Shown here: in pieces, positions 16,294 to 25,445 of the stretch
How positions within the stretch are numbered: the first letter of the stretch is position 1
Layout of the letters: every line of letters starts with the position of its first letter
Source: Sneathiella sp.
GTDB taxonomy: Bacteria > Pseudomonadota > Alphaproteobacteria > Sneathiellales > Sneathiellaceae
Reading direction: 5' to 3'
Length of the DNA stretch: 56,974 nucleotides
Assembly: GCF_002694385.1 (NCBI RefSeq)
Contig: NZ_NZMB01000012.1
Span: 439,175-496,148, forward strand
Notes under the pieces: generated by a model
Seen by the model: only the letters and a program-made list of their open reading frames with translations
Told to the model about the DNA's origin: nothing
Database searches by the model: none
Translations under genes and position numbers: made by a program

Positions 16294-17331
16294 GTGAGCA
16301 TATCAGAAACAAAAGCTCTGCTCCGAAGCCTGCAAGGGGAACAGATGGCAAGACCGCCCTTCTGGCTGATGCGTCAGGCCGGGCGCTACCTGCCGGAATA
16401 CCGGGCCGCGCGCGCCGATGCCGGCAGCTTTCTCGATCTTTGCTATAATCCGAAGCTGGCCGAGGAAGTGACTTTGCAGCCGCTCCGCCGCTATGGCATG
16501 GATGCGGCCATCCTGTTCGCCGATATTCTCCTTATCCCCCATGCGCTGGGTCAACCGCTTGCCTATCGCGAAGGGGAAGGACCGGTTCTTGATCCCATCC
16601 GCTCCGCCGCCGAGTTGTCCAAACTTGATGTGACGCGCATCCATGAGACACTGGCGCCGGTGTATGAGACAGTCTCCCGCCTGTCACAGTCAATCCCGCA
16701 GAGTTGCACCCTGATCGGCTTTGCCGGGGCGCCCTGGACCGTTGCGACCTATATGGTCGAAGGGCGGGGATCCAAGGATTATGCCCATACAAAACACTGG
16801 ATTTACAGCGATCCGGACGGATTTGGCGAGCTCATGGAAATTCTGGTGGCCTCGACTACGGAATATCTTCTCCGTCAGGTCGCGGCGGGGGCGGAGGTGA
16901 TCCAGATTTTCGATACCTGGGCCGGGGTGCTTCCCGATGATGCCTTCCGCAAATGGGCCATAGAGCCGACGCGGCGCATTGTTGAGGGGCTGCGTGCCCG
17001 CCATCCGGATTTGCCCGTCATTGGCTTTCCCAAGGGCGTGGGCGCCAATATTATCGACTATGTGAAGGAGACAGGCGTGACCGCCGTCAGTCTGGATACG
17101 GGAACGCCGCTTCACTGGGCGGCGCAGGAAGTGCAGTCGCTTGTTCCGGTACAGGGTAATCTCGATCCGCTGCTGCTGGTGGAAGGCGGCGCGGCGATGG
17201 AGCGGAGAATTGCCGAAATCCTTGAAACCCTTGGGAAAAGGCCCTTTATTTTCAATCTTGGCCATGGCATCGTGCCGCAGACGCCGCCGGAAAATGTCGC
17301 ACGGCTGGCGGCACTGATCCGCGGGGAATAG
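16294..17331 (+). CDS. hemE: Uroporphyrinogen decarboxylase
   Basis: HemE removes the four acetate carboxyls of uroporphyrinogen III to give coproporphyrinogen III. The 345-residue protein begins with [17 protein letters not shown] near residues 21-37, containing the substrate Arg residues, then [16 protein letters not shown] with the catalytic Asp region and [16 protein letters not shown]. It starts at GTG 16294 with GGAAGGG about 7 bases upstream. It is the first gene rightward from the probable origin and leads hemE-hemH-hemJ. Confidence 0.96.
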   Translation: MSISETKALLRSLQGEQMARPPFWLMRQAGRYLPEYRAARADAGSFLDLCYNPKLAEEVTLQPLRRYGMDAAILFADILLIPHALGQPLAYREGEGPVLDPIRSAAELSKLDVTRIHETLAPVYETVSRLSQSIPQSCTLIGFAGAPWTVATYMVEGRGSKDYAHTKHWIYSDPDGFGELMEILVASTTEYLLRQVAAGAEVIQIFDTWAGVLPDDAFRKWAIEPTRRIVEGLRARHPDLPVIGFPKGVGANIIDYVKETGVTAVSLDTGTPLHWAAQEVQSLVPVQGNLDPLLLVEGGAAMERRIAEILETLGKRPFIFNLGHGIVPQTPPENVARLAALIRGE

Positions 17332-17339
17332 GCGATCCG

Positions 17340-18374
17340 ATGGCGAAAAAAGCGGTCATTCTCTTCAATCTCGGCGGTCCGGACAGTCCGGAGGCGGTGG
17401 AGCCGTTCCTGTTCAACCTGTTTTACGATCCGGCCATCATCCGCCTGCCGACACCGCTGCGCTGGCTGGTGGCGAAGCTGATTTCCCGCCGCCGGGCGCC
17501 GATTGCGCAGGAAATCTATGCGGAGCTGGGCGGATCTTCCCCCATTCTGCCGGAGACGGAGGCGCAGGCCCGCGCCCTTGAAAGTGCCCTTGCCGGTCCG
17601 GGCGGGGCGGACAGCTACCGTGTTTTTATCGTCATGCGCTATTGGCATCCCTTCGCGGCGGAGGTGGCAAAGGAAGTGAAAGCCTGGCAACCTGACGAAG
17701 TGCTTCTTCTGCCGCTTTATCCGCAGTTTTCGACAACGACGACGGAATCCTCCTTCAAGGACTGGACCCGCGCCGCAAAATCGGCGGGGCTGACGGCAAA
17801 AACCCGCGCCATCTGCTGCTATCCGGTGGAGGCAGGGTTTATTGCCGCCCATGCGGCATTGATTGCACCAAAGCTGGATGAAATGGCCGGAGAGAAAGTG
17901 CGTCTGCTGTTTTCCGCCCATGGCCTGCCGCAGAAAATTGTCGATGCGGGTGATCCCTATCAGCGACAGGTGGAGGAAACCGCCGCCGCCATTGTGGCGA
18001 CGCTGGGCCGCCCTGATCTCGACTGGCGCATCTGCTATCAGAGCCGGGTCGGCCCGCTCAAATGGCTGGAACCCTCGACAGAGGCGGAAATCGCCCGCGC
18101 CGGCGGGGAAGGGATCAGCCTCATCGTTGTGCCCATCGCCTTTGTGTCGGAGCATTCGGAAACGCTGGTCGAGCTGGATGTGGAGTATGGCAAGCTCGCG
18201 CGGGTTGAGGGCGTGGCGGAATATCACCGCATCCGCACCCTCGGTATCCATCCGGAGTTCATCAAGGGGCTTGCCGACATGATTTTTTCCCTTTCCGATG
18301 CATCAGAGCCGCAAAAGGAGCCGGGTTTTATGACGACCGATACCCCCTGCGACTGTTTATCTCTGGCGTCATGA
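17340..18374 (+). CDS. hemH: Ferrochelatase
   Basis: HemH inserts ferrous iron into protoporphyrin IX, the last step of haem b synthesis. The 344-residue protein has KAVILFNLGGPDSPEAVEPF at its start, VRLLFSAHGLPQKIVDAGDPY-like sequence with the iron-ligand His near residue 195, and YQSRVGPLKWLEPST near 230-245. The C-terminal residues carry a short Cys-containing tail (TPCDC); some ferrochelatases bind an Fe-S cluster with C-terminal cysteines, but the pattern here is too sparse to claim that. The start is 8 bases after hemE. Confidence 0.94.
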   Translation: MAKKAVILFNLGGPDSPEAVEPFLFNLFYDPAIIRLPTPLRWLVAKLISRRRAPIAQEIYAELGGSSPILPETEAQARALESALAGPGGADSYRVFIVMRYWHPFAAEVAKEVKAWQPDEVLLLPLYPQFSTTTTESSFKDWTRAAKSAGLTAKTRAICCYPVEAGFIAAHAALIAPKLDEMAGEKVRLLFSAHGLPQKIVDAGDPYQRQVEETAAAIVATLGRPDLDWRICYQSRVGPLKWLEPSTEAEIARAGGEGISLIVVPIAFVSEHSETLVELDVEYGKLARVEGVAEYHRIRTLGIHPEFIKGLADMIFSLSDASEPQKEPGFMTTDTPCDCLSLAS

Positions 18375-18452
18375 CGCTATTTCCCGTACATAATCCGCTA
18401 TCCGCGGCGCGCGCGGCACAAACCGGACAACAGGGGATAAGAGCCATAAATC

Positions 18453-18902
18453 ATGTATGATTTTCTTGCAGAAATGTACCCCTGGATCAAATCCCTGCAT
18501 ATCATTTCGGTGATTGCCTGGATGGCGGGCATGTTTTATCTGCCCCGTTTGTATGTTTATCATGCGGATGCGGAAATCGGCTCGGACAAGTCGGAAACCT
18601 TCAAGATCATGGAGCGGCGGCTCCTCCGCGGCATCATCAATCCGGCGATGATCATGACGTTTCTGTTCGGCGGGCTGCTGCTGCTGACACCGGGCATTAT
18701 TTATTGGGGCGATATCTGGATCTGGCTGAAGCTGGCGCTGGTTTTCCTGATGGGCGGCTTTCACGGGGAACTGTCAAAATGGCGCAAACAGTTTGAAGCG
18801 GACAGAAATACCCGCCCGGCAAAATTCTATCGCATGGTCAATGAGATACCGACCATTCTCGTGATCGGAATTGTCATTCTGGTGGTTGTCAAACCTTTCT
18901 GA
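18453..18902 (+). CDS. hemJ: Protoporphyrinogen IX oxidase HemJ
   Basis: HemJ is the membrane-bound oxidase that converts protoporphyrinogen IX to protoporphyrin IX in many alphaproteobacteria and cyanobacteria. The 149-residue protein has four predicted membrane segments, with IKSLHIISVIAWMAGMFYLP (conserved His) and LPRLYVYH near the start, MTFLFGGLLLLTPGIIYW, LKLALVFLMGGFHGELSKW and a C-terminal ILVIGIVILVVVKPF. It lies between hemH and rho, so three consecutive late haem genes are together. Confidence 0.93.
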   Translation: MYDFLAEMYPWIKSLHIISVIAWMAGMFYLPRLYVYHADAEIGSDKSETFKIMERRLLRGIINPAMIMTFLFGGLLLLTPGIIYWGDIWIWLKLALVFLMGGFHGELSKWRKQFEADRNTRPAKFYRMVNEIPTILVIGIVILVVVKPF

Positions 18903-18932
18903 AATGCGCCAACTCTCACATATTTCATTTGA

Positions 18933-18957
18933 CTAATGCCGGTAAAACTGGCATTAG
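18933..18957 (+). terminator. Stem-loop after hemJ
   Basis: CTAATGCCGGT and ACTGGCATTAG form an 11-base stem with one G-T wobble around an AAA loop, 31 bases after the hemJ stop. No U-run follows, so it is not a classic intrinsic terminator. It may stabilise the hemJ mRNA end or belong to the rho leader. Confidence 0.4.
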
Positions 18958-19117
18958 ATTCGAAAAATCTACGAACGTTTCCTGTTCACCGATCTCATTG
19001 CACCCTACATTCACAGGCAATCCCCATCGGACCGGTCGCATAAGCGAATTTTGAACATTTCCTTTATAACGGTTTTCTTTTAATCCTTTTCCCTTCCTCA
19101 GGCCGTAGAAAAAATAC

Positions 19118-20377
19118 ATGAATCTTCAAGAACTTAAGAAAAAAACCCCTTCCGAAATTCTGGAACTTGCAGAAGCGCGGGAGATTGAGAACGCGTCCAC
19201 CCTGCGCAAGCAGGAACAGCTTTTCGCCATTCTCAAATATGAGGCGGAAAATGGCGCCGAGATCACCGGCGGCGGGGTTCTGGAGATTTTGCAGGACGGG
19301 TTCGGTTTTCTGCGCTCCCCCGATGCCAACTATCTCGCCGGGCCCGATGATATTTATGTGAGCCCGAGCCAGATCCGCCGCTTTTCGCTCCGCACCGGCG
19401 ACACGGTGGAAGGGCAGATCCGCAGCCCCAAGGATGGGGAGCGGTATTTCGCCCTGCTGAAGGTTCAGAAAATCAATTTTGAGGATCCGGAAAAGGCCCG
19501 TCACAAAATCAATTTCGATAACCTGACGCCGCTTTATCCCGATGAGCGGATCAAGCTGGAAACCCCCGATCCGACGGCCAATAACATCAATTCGGCGCGG
19601 GTGATCGATCTTGTCGCGCCGCAGGGCAAGGGCCAGCGCGCGCTGATCGTCGCCCCGCCGCGGACCGGTAAGACGGTTCTGCTGCAAAATATAGCCAATT
19701 CCATCACCACCAACAATCCGGAGGTCTATCTGATCGTCCTGCTGATCGACGAACGGCCGGAAGAGGTGACGGATATGAAACGCTCCGTCCGCGGAGAGGT
19801 GATCAGCTCCACTTTCGATGAGCCGGCCGCCCGCCATGTGCAGGTCGCGGAAATGGTCATCGAGAAGGCCAAGCGCCTCGTCGAGCATAAGCGCGATGTG
19901 GTTATCCTGCTCGACAGTATCACCCGTCTTGCCCGCGCCTATAACACCGTCGTGCCCTCCAGCGGCAAGGTGCTGACCGGCGGTGTCGATGCCAACGCCC
20001 TGCAACGCCCGAAACGCTTCTTCGGCGCGGCCCGTAATATCGAGGAAGGCGGCTCGCTGACCATCGTCGCCACCGCCCTCATTGAGACCGGCTCGCGCAT
20101 GGATGAGGTGATTTTTGAGGAATTCAAGGGCACCGGCAATTCGGAAATCATCCTTGACCGGAAACTCTCCGACAAGCGCGTCTTCCCGGCCATCGACATC
20201 ACCAAATCCGGTACCCGTAAGGAAGAACTGCTGGTTGACAAGGCGACGCTGCAGAAAATGTGGGTCCTGCGCCGCATCCTCAACCCGATGGGCACCACCG
20301 ACGCCATGGAATTCCTGCTCGACAAGCTGCGCCACAGCAAAACCAATGACGACTTCTTCGATTCCATGAATACGTGA
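19118..20377 (+). CDS. rho: Transcription termination factor Rho
   Basis: Rho is the hexameric RNA helicase that ends many transcripts. The 419-residue protein has the N-terminal helix bundle ([20 protein letters not shown]), the RNA-binding cold-shock domain with [20 protein letters not shown] near residues 64-83, the Walker A loop [18 protein letters not shown] near 180, and Walker [19 protein letters not shown]. The 215-base upstream region is large enough for the leader often used in Rho autoregulation. Next to hemJ, the placement is typical of alphaproteobacteria. Confidence 0.97.
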   Translation: MNLQELKKKTPSEILELAEAREIENASTLRKQEQLFAILKYEAENGAEITGGGVLEILQDGFGFLRSPDANYLAGPDDIYVSPSQIRRFSLRTGDTVEGQIRSPKDGERYFALLKVQKINFEDPEKARHKINFDNLTPLYPDERIKLETPDPTANNINSARVIDLVAPQGKGQRALIVAPPRTGKTVLLQNIANSITTNNPEVYLIVLLIDERPEEVTDMKRSVRGEVISSTFDEPAARHVQVAEMVIEKAKRLVEHKRDVVILLDSITRLARAYNTVVPSSGKVLTGGVDANALQRPKRFFGAARNIEEGGSLTIVATALIETGSRMDEVIFEEFKGTGNSEIILDRKLSDKRVFPAIDITKSGTRKEELLVDKATLQKMWVLRRILNPMGTTDAMEFLLDKLRHSKTNDDFFDSMNT

Positions 20378-20410
20378 TTTAAAATACCACTAATGGTAAA
20401 AAGGAATCTA

Positions 20411-20449
20411 AATCAATGACTTACGAGTTATATTCGTATGTTATTGATT
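20411..20449. repeat. Large hairpin downstream of rho
   Basis: The arms 20411-20426 and 20434-20449 pair over 16 positions with one mismatch and one G-T wobble around a 7-base loop (GTTATAT). The left arm reads AATCAATGACTTACGA. A further ATTGATT copy follows at 20452-20458. It is A/T-rich, 33 bases after the rho stop and at the edge of the DUF3800 islet. It could be a terminator-like structure or a remnant of an insertion boundary. Confidence 0.55.
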
Positions 20450-20554
20450 CTATTGATTTATTATTAAATTAATAGTATAATGAGAAAGTGGGTCGCCGGA
20501 GAACTCGGGTTGTTGGCTTTTATGTTCAATGGCGTCTATTGGGATGGTTGGAGA

Positions 20555-21457
20555 TTATGATTCTGGCCTATTTGACCTTAGATTAGACGAGCCCGGGTCC
20601 CACCATTGATTTGGATAGCCGTAATATCTAAAAATTTCTTCCTGTTCAGTTTGTAAGTTAGCTGCCTTTAAGCTTGGAATTAGCTTAACTCCATATCCTG
20701 ATGGCTTTGTTAGAGGCTGATCTTTATATTTTGCGATTCTTGGATTAAGTAATTTTGCAAATCGGGTATCACAAGAACCAGTATTATATATATCACAAGC
20801 TTTAAAAAAAGAGCTTGCTACAATATCTGCCAATTGTAAGCCTGCTCTTTCTTCAGCTGAATAAACCTTCAATAGTTTGTATTCTAATACGTCCCAATAC
20901 ATCCTACCAGATTTTATAAAAGTGTTTTCACCTTGTAATCGCATCCAATCATAATAGGCACTCATCTGCGAATAAGATAAACCCCCTCGATTACTATATT
21001 CAACTTTGAGTTTATGTGGTCTTCCTGTTTCTTTAATTGAGTGCCAATTAACAAAATTAGTTACTCTTTCGAGTAGTATTCTTGTCATCCAGCAATAGAA
21101 CCAATTTTTAGATGGAATTTTTGCAGCGAAAGGATTGTTGTATCCTCTCATGTTTTTCTTATTAGAACATACTACAAAATATCGTGCTTCTAAATTTGCT
21201 AATTGATTACATACAAATAACTTTTTATTTTCATTAAGCTTTGCAAAATGCAGGATTTTTGAGTTATGCCGCCATAGGCCATCTTGAATATCTTTTACCC
21301 ATTGTTTTACTTCACTTTCTCGTTCTGCCCTTACAAGAACGGCAGAAATAATTAACCATTCGCTGGAACCATTATTATCAATTGGTCTAATGACTTTAAG
21401 TCCGTCATCGCCAGCTTCATCAATATAAGCGACATATCTGTACAAAATAATATCCAA
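20555..21457 (-). CDS. DUF3800 domain protein
   Basis: The protein belongs to the DUF3800 family, whose function is unknown; members have a predicted RNase H-like fold and often occur as single genes on mobile or defence-rich DNA. The 300-residue sequence opens with YVAYIDEAGDDGLKVI, the family hallmark YxDExGD, and later has YCWMTRILLERVTNF and the second acidic region ERAGLQLADIVASSFF near 205-220. It is strikingly A/T-rich, with many Lys, Asn and Ile codons unlike those of its neighbours, and interrupts the rho-to-mnmE stretch. I infer horizontal acquisition. No partner toxin, antitoxin or transposase gene is beside it. Confidence 0.78.
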   Translation of the reverse strand: MDIILYRYVAYIDEAGDDGLKVIRPIDNNGSSEWLIISAVLVRAERESEVKQWVKDIQDGLWRHNSKILHFAKLNENKKLFVCNQLANLEARYFVVCSNKKNMRGYNNPFAAKIPSKNWFYCWMTRILLERVTNFVNWHSIKETGRPHKLKVEYSNRGGLSYSQMSAYYDWMRLQGENTFIKSGRMYWDVLEYKLLKVYSAEERAGLQLADIVASSFFKACDIYNTGSCDTRFAKLLNPRIAKYKDQPLTKPSGYGVKLIPSLKAANLQTEQEEIFRYYGYPNQWWDPGSSNLRSNRPES

Positions 21458-21513
21458 TTACATGCGAGAAATATAAGTAATATCATACAATCATAAGATT
21501 CAAAATATTACAT

Positions 21514-21542
21514 AAAAAGGCGCCACAATCGGGCGCCTTTTT
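21514..21542. terminator. Bidirectional intrinsic terminator
   Basis: GGCGCC at 21519-21524 pairs with GGCGCC at 21532-21537, flanked by AAAAA and TTTTT, so the hairpin with a U-run works on either strand. It lies 21 bases beyond the end of the quinone oxidoreductase gene, which it probably terminates, and it insulates the DUF3800 gene. Confidence 0.8.
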
Positions 21543-21562
21543 GTTTGGGTTTCGGGAAAAAA

Positions 21563-22537
21563 TCACACCGTAAACACCGTTGATCCGGTGGTTTTGCGCC
21601 CCTCAAGGTCTTCATGGGCCTTGCGGGCTTCACTAAGCGGGTAGGTCTGGTTGATGGTGACCTTGATCGCGCCGCTTTCGACAAGTTTCATCAGATCGCC
21701 CGCGGATTTTTCAAGATCGGCGCGCTTCGCGTTATAGGTCATCAGCGTCGGCCGGGTGATATAGAGCGATCCCTTGGCGCCCAGTACCCCGAGATCGAAA
21801 TTCGTCACCGGACCGGAGGAATTGCCGAAAGAAACCATCAGCCCACGCGGGGAGAGACAATCGAGGGATTTTTCAAAGGTATCCTTGCCAATGGCGTCAT
21901 ACACCACGGGCACGCCCTTGCCGTCCGTTATTTCCATGACGCGCTTCTGGAAATCCTCCGTCCGGTAGTTGATCACATGGCTGCAGCCGAGGGATTTGGC
22001 AAGCTCGCCCTTTTCCTCCGACCCAACGGTGCCGATCATGGTCGCCCCGATATGGCGCAGCCACTGGCAGACGAACAGCCCGACGCCGCCCGCCGCCGCA
22101 TGGAACAGCACCGTATCGCCCTGTTTCACGTGAAACGTCCGTTGCAGCAGATATTCCGCCGTCATGCCCTGCAGCATCATGGCCGCCCCGGTCTGATCAT
22201 CAATGCCGTCCGGGAGTTTGATCAGATTATCCACCGGCATGATGCGCGCTTCCGAATAGGCGCCGATGGGGCGGCCCGCATAGGCGACGCGATCGCCGAC
22301 ATTGAAACCGCTGACGCCCGGGCCCAGCTCCTCGATCACGCCGGCCGCCTCCATGCCGGTGGTCAGCGGCAGCGGGGCAGGGTAGAGACCGGTGCGGAAA
22401 TAGACATCAATGAAATTGAGGCCGACCGCCGTATGGCGCACGCGCGCCTCTCCCGCTCCGGGCGCACCGAGGGTGACCTCTTGCCATTTCATGACCTCCG
22501 GGCCGCCATGTTCCTGCTGGACAATTGCTTTTACCAT
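21563..22537 (-). CDS. NADPH:quinone oxidoreductase (zinc-free MDR family)
   Basis: This medium-chain dehydrogenase/reductase resembles QOR, which reduces quinones with NADPH. The 324-residue protein has EHGGPEVMKWQEV near the start, GLNFIDVYFRTGLYP near residue 40, the family's DTVLFHAAAGGVGLFVCQWL Rossmann loop near 135-155, and no structural zinc cysteines. AAGGAGAGG precedes the ATG. A near-perfect parS sequence (22122-22137) is embedded in its coding region at TFHVKQ. It is separated from ogt by 33 bases and may be co-transcribed with it. Confidence 0.88.
   Translation of the reverse strand: MVKAIVQQEHGGPEVMKWQEVTLGAPGAGEARVRHTAVGLNFIDVYFRTGLYPAPLPLTTGMEAAGVIEELGPGVSGFNVGDRVAYAGRPIGAYSEARIMPVDNLIKLPDGIDDQTGAAMMLQGMTAEYLLQRTFHVKQGDTVLFHAAAGGVGLFVCQWLRHIGATMIGTVGSEEKGELAKSLGCSHVINYRTEDFQKRVMEITDGKGVPVVYDAIGKDTFEKSLDCLSPRGLMVSFGNSSGPVTNFDLGVLGAKGSLYITRPTLMTYNAKRADLEKSAGDLMKLVESGAIKVTINQTYPLSEARKAHEDLEGRKTTGSTVFTV
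22122..22137. other. parS-like site, 15 of 16 bases
   Basis: TGTTTCACGTGAAACG differs from the palindromic ParB site TGTTTCACGTGAAACA in its last base only. It is within the quinone oxidoreductase gene, about 4.7 kb before the main parS cluster and 6 kb from the probable origin. Confidence 0.65.
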
Positions 22538-22570
22538 TTCCCTCTCCTTTTTCCTGCGCCCTGTTCAGTC

Positions 22571-23050
22571 TTATATATCAAAGGATTGCTGCGCCGCTGG
22601 CAAGGCTTTTTCAAGCCGCAGCAGGGCAATCTTCGTTTCCACCCCGCCATCGCCGGAATAGCCGCCGATTTTCCCGCCCGCCGCCAGAATGCGGTGGCAG
22701 GGGATGAGGATCGGGATCGGGTTGGCGCCGCAGGCCGTGCCGACGGGTTGCGCGGCCGATTGCAGCAGTTTCGCAATTTCCCCGTAGCTTTTCGTCCGTC
22801 CCGCCGGAATTTTCCGCATCTCCGCCCAGACTTTTTTCTGAAATTCCGTGCCGGGCGGATCAAGCGGCAGGTCAAAATCGCCGATTTCCCCGTCGAAATA
22901 GCGGTTGAGCTGATCCCGCGCGCCCTCCAGCAGCGGCGTCGCGCTCTGCCATTCCGCGGGCACCCAGCCCCAGTCGAGGGAGATGATTTTCCCGTCCTCC
23001 TCCGTCACGGTGAGATCGCCGACGGGGCTGTGCAGGCTAAGCTGTGGCAT
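22571..23050 (-). CDS. ogt: Methylated-DNA--protein-cysteine methyltransferase
   Basis: Ogt/Ada-type proteins repair O6-alkylguanine and O4-alkylthymine by taking the alkyl group onto a cysteine. The 159-residue protein has the methyltransferase domain with [20 protein letters not shown], then the DNA-binding helix region, and the active-site [20 protein letters not shown] with its Cys near 122. The N-terminal domain is short and lacks the zinc motif of Ada. The start overlaps the end of the DUF255 gene by 14 bases, so they are one transcript. The choice of ogt over other names is by length and domain. Confidence 0.9.
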   Translation of the reverse strand: MPQLSLHSPVGDLTVTEEDGKIISLDWGWVPAEWQSATPLLEGARDQLNRYFDGEIGDFDLPLDPPGTEFQKKVWAEMRKIPAGRTKSYGEIAKLLQSAAQPVGTACGANPIPILIPCHRILAAGGKIGGYSGDGGVETKIALLRLEKALPAAQQSFDI

Positions 23051-25076
23051 GGCCGGTGGTCTCCTTCAGAAGGGCGGTGAACGCGATCACATCATTGACG
23101 GGCAGCGAACAACTCGGCCCGGTGCAGAGATAGGCGGTCGGTCTGCCGTCCAGGCGGCCCTTGCCCTTTGCCGGATGATCGAAGGGCAGCGCTTCCGTAT
23201 CGGGGAGGATGTTGAGAACCTTCGCGGGCAGGCTGAAATCCTTCAGAACATTCACAAGATCAATGACTTCCGCCTCGCTCCGTTCGCCGATGATAATCAC
23301 CTGCCGGGCGTTGATCAGCGTCTCGAAATTATTGAGAAGCGTCGCCAGCGGGAAGAAATTGCGCCCGAGTTCCGCGGAAAAATAGCGGATCGAGGCCATG
23401 GCCGCCTCAAACGGTGCGCGCGCGCCGGTCAGCAGATGCAGCTTCGCCAGCACTTCCAGCATCACCCCGTTGCCGGAGGGGACGGCGTTGTCCATGGCGT
23501 TCTTGGTGCGGATGATCAGCGCCTCCGCGTCATCGGCGGTGTAGAAATAGCCGCCCGCGTCATCTGCGAAATGACGGCCCAGAATCTCCGTCCATTCCTC
23601 CGCCCGGGCGAGGTAAAACCCCTTGCCGGTCACCTCATGGAGGGTGAGGGCGGCGCGCGCCATATTGGCGTAATCATCGAGCAACCCCGTATGCATTGCC
23701 CGGCCCAGGCGGTAGCTGTGCGAGAGGCGGCCGTTCTCTTCCATGGAATGCGTTGTCAGGGCGACGAAGGCCTTCTCCGCCGCCTCGATCCAGTGCGCCT
23801 CGTCAAAATAATGCCCGGCACGGGCGAGGGTGGCGATCATCAGGCCGTTCCAGTCGGTCAGCACCTTGTCATCGAGCCCCGGCCGAATGCGGGTTTCCCG
23901 CGCTTCAAACAGCTTTTGGCGCCCTCGCGCCAGCCGTTCCTCTGTCGCCTCGTCAAGCAATTCGGGATATTTCAACCGATTGATAATGTTGGTATTTTCC
24001 CAGTTTCCTTCGGGCAGGATGGCGTGAATTTCGCAAAATTGCGCGGCCTCATCGCCGAGAATTTCCTCAATCTCCGCTTTCGACCAGACATAAAACTTGC
24101 CTTCCACGCCTTCGGAATCCGCGTCGATCGTGGCGGCGAAACCGCCTTCCGCTGTCACCATCTCGCGCAGCAGCCAGCCGACCGTCTCATAGATGCGCGC
24201 CTCGAACAGCTCCGATTTCGTCTCGTGATGCACGGTCAGCATCAGATCGAGGATCTGCGCATTGTCATAGAGCATCTTTTCAAAATGCGGCGCGAGCCAG
24301 TATTGATCGGTGGAATAGCGGGCATAGCCGCCGCCCAGATGATCATAGATGCCGCCCTGCGACATGGCGGTCAGCGCCTTGATCACCACTTCGGAAAGCG
24401 CGGTATTGCCCGTCCGCAGATAGCTGCGCCAGATATTTTCCAGCACATAAACCTGCGGGAATTTCGGGGCGGAGCCGAGACCGCCATGCACCGGGTCGGC
24501 TTCCTCCGCATAGCGGGCGGCGATGCGGTCCAGCACCTCGATCGTCAGCTTCGGCCGCTCCCCGTCATTGCTTTCATTGAGCTTTTTCAGCGCCGATTTG
24601 AGGGCGTCGCGGTTTTTCGTCACCTTTTCAGGCTCGTTTTTGAAAATCTCCGCGACCGTGGTCAGCACATTCTGAAAGCTCGGGCGGCCATAGGCGGTGG
24701 TGGGTGGGAAGTAGGTGCCGCCCCAGAACGGCTCCCCGTTTGAGTTCAGGAACATGGTCAGCGGCCAGCCGCCCTGTTCGCCCAGAAGTGCGAGGGCACT
24801 CTGGTATATCTGGTCGATATCGGGGCGTTCCTCCCGGTCCACCTTGATATTGATGAACATCTCGTTCATCAGCGTCGCCGTCGCGTCATTCTCAAAGCTT
24901 TCATGGGCCATCACATGGCACCAGTGGCAGGCGGCGTAACCGACGCTGAGCAGGATCGGCTTGCCCTCTCTTTTCGCAAGGGCGAGGGTTTCCGCGCTCC
25001 AGGGTTGCCAGTGGACGGGATTGTCGGCATGTTGAAGGAGATAGGGGCTCGTTTCCGCGCCCAGCATGTTTTTCAT
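23037..25076 (-). CDS. Thioredoxin-fold DUF255 protein (YyaL/SPATA20 family)
   Basis: Members of this widespread family join an N-terminal thioredoxin-like domain to a glycosidase-like (alpha/alpha)6 toroid; the function is not established. The 679-residue protein starts [20 protein letters not shown], has [20 protein letters not shown] with the CxxC pair near 50-55, and later [21 protein letters not shown] use ATG 25076, with AGGA about 7 bases upstream; ATG 25103 is an alternative and the frame is open much further upstream. It is divergent from the small DUF6489 gene, with 100 bases between starts. Confidence 0.88.
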   Translation of the reverse strand: MKNMLGAETSPYLLQHADNPVHWQPWSAETLALAKREGKPILLSVGYAACHWCHVMAHESFENDATATLMNEMFINIKVDREERPDIDQIYQSALALLGEQGGWPLTMFLNSNGEPFWGGTYFPPTTAYGRPSFQNVLTTVAEIFKNEPEKVTKNRDALKSALKKLNESNDGERPKLTIEVLDRIAARYAEEADPVHGGLGSAPKFPQVYVLENIWRSYLRTGNTALSEVVIKALTAMSQGGIYDHLGGGYARYSTDQYWLAPHFEKMLYDNAQILDLMLTVHHETKSELFEARIYETVGWLLREMVTAEGGFAATIDADSEGVEGKFYVWSKAEIEEILGDEAAQFCEIHAILPEGNWENTNIINRLKYPELLDEATEERLARGRQKLFEARETRIRPGLDDKVLTDWNGLMIATLARAGHYFDEAHWIEAAEKAFVALTTHSMEENGRLSHSYRLGRAMHTGLLDDYANMARAALTLHEVTGKGFYLARAEEWTEILGRHFADDAGGYFYTADDAEALIIRTKNAMDNAVPSGNGVMLEVLAKLHLLTGARAPFEAAMASIRYFSAELGRNFFPLATLLNNFETLINARQVIIIGERSEAEVIDLVNVLKDFSLPAKVLNILPDTEALPFDHPAKGKGRLDGRPTAYLCTGPSCSLPVNDVIAFTALLKETTGHATA

Positions 25077-25176
25077 GGCGGCATCCTGTTTTGCTGGTGG
25101 CATTGCCTCTCGGGGCGTTATATTATCCAGTTGTAGCAGAGCCGCCGCCGCCGGATCAATGAGGAGTGACCCGTTC

Positions 25177-25422
25177 ATGAAAATTACTGTCGATATTGAT
25201 TGCACGCCGCAGGAGGCGCGGACCTTCCTCGGCCTGCCGGAAGTGGAGCGCATGCAGGAAGCCGTCATGAAGGAGCTGCAGGCGAAGATGCTGGAAAATA
25301 TCGCCCATCTTGACCCAGAATCCATGATGAAAACCTGGTTGCCGGCCGGTATGCAGGGGTTTGAGCAGATGCAGAAGATGTTCTGGTCGCAGTTCAATAC
25401 CCCCGATAAGGCCGAAAAGTAA
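25177..25422 (+). CDS. Small DUF6489-type protein
   Basis: The protein has 81 residues and starts [20 protein letters not shown], then [16 protein letters not shown] and a Met-rich helical end. I recognise it as a conserved alphaproteobacterial small protein of unknown function. GAGGAG lies 11 bases upstream of ATG 25177, so the longer frame back to 25066 is rejected. It is 23 bases ahead of mnmE and probably co-transcribed with it. Its amphipathic helices suggest a binding or membrane-surface role, but that is a guess. Confidence 0.75.
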   Translation: MKITVDIDCTPQEARTFLGLPEVERMQEAVMKELQAKMLENIAHLDPESMMKTWLPAGMQGFEQMQKMFWSQFNTPDKAEK

Positions 25423-25445
25423 CGGCGTCGCCCTCGGGAGCTGGC

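Noticed and set aside
19064-20335. A 423-codon open frame on the minus strand
   Set aside because: It is antisense to rho, whose Walker motifs and length are complete.
22983-24743. A 586-codon open frame on the plus strand
   Set aside because: It is antisense to the DUF255 thioredoxin-fold gene and has no recognisable motif.
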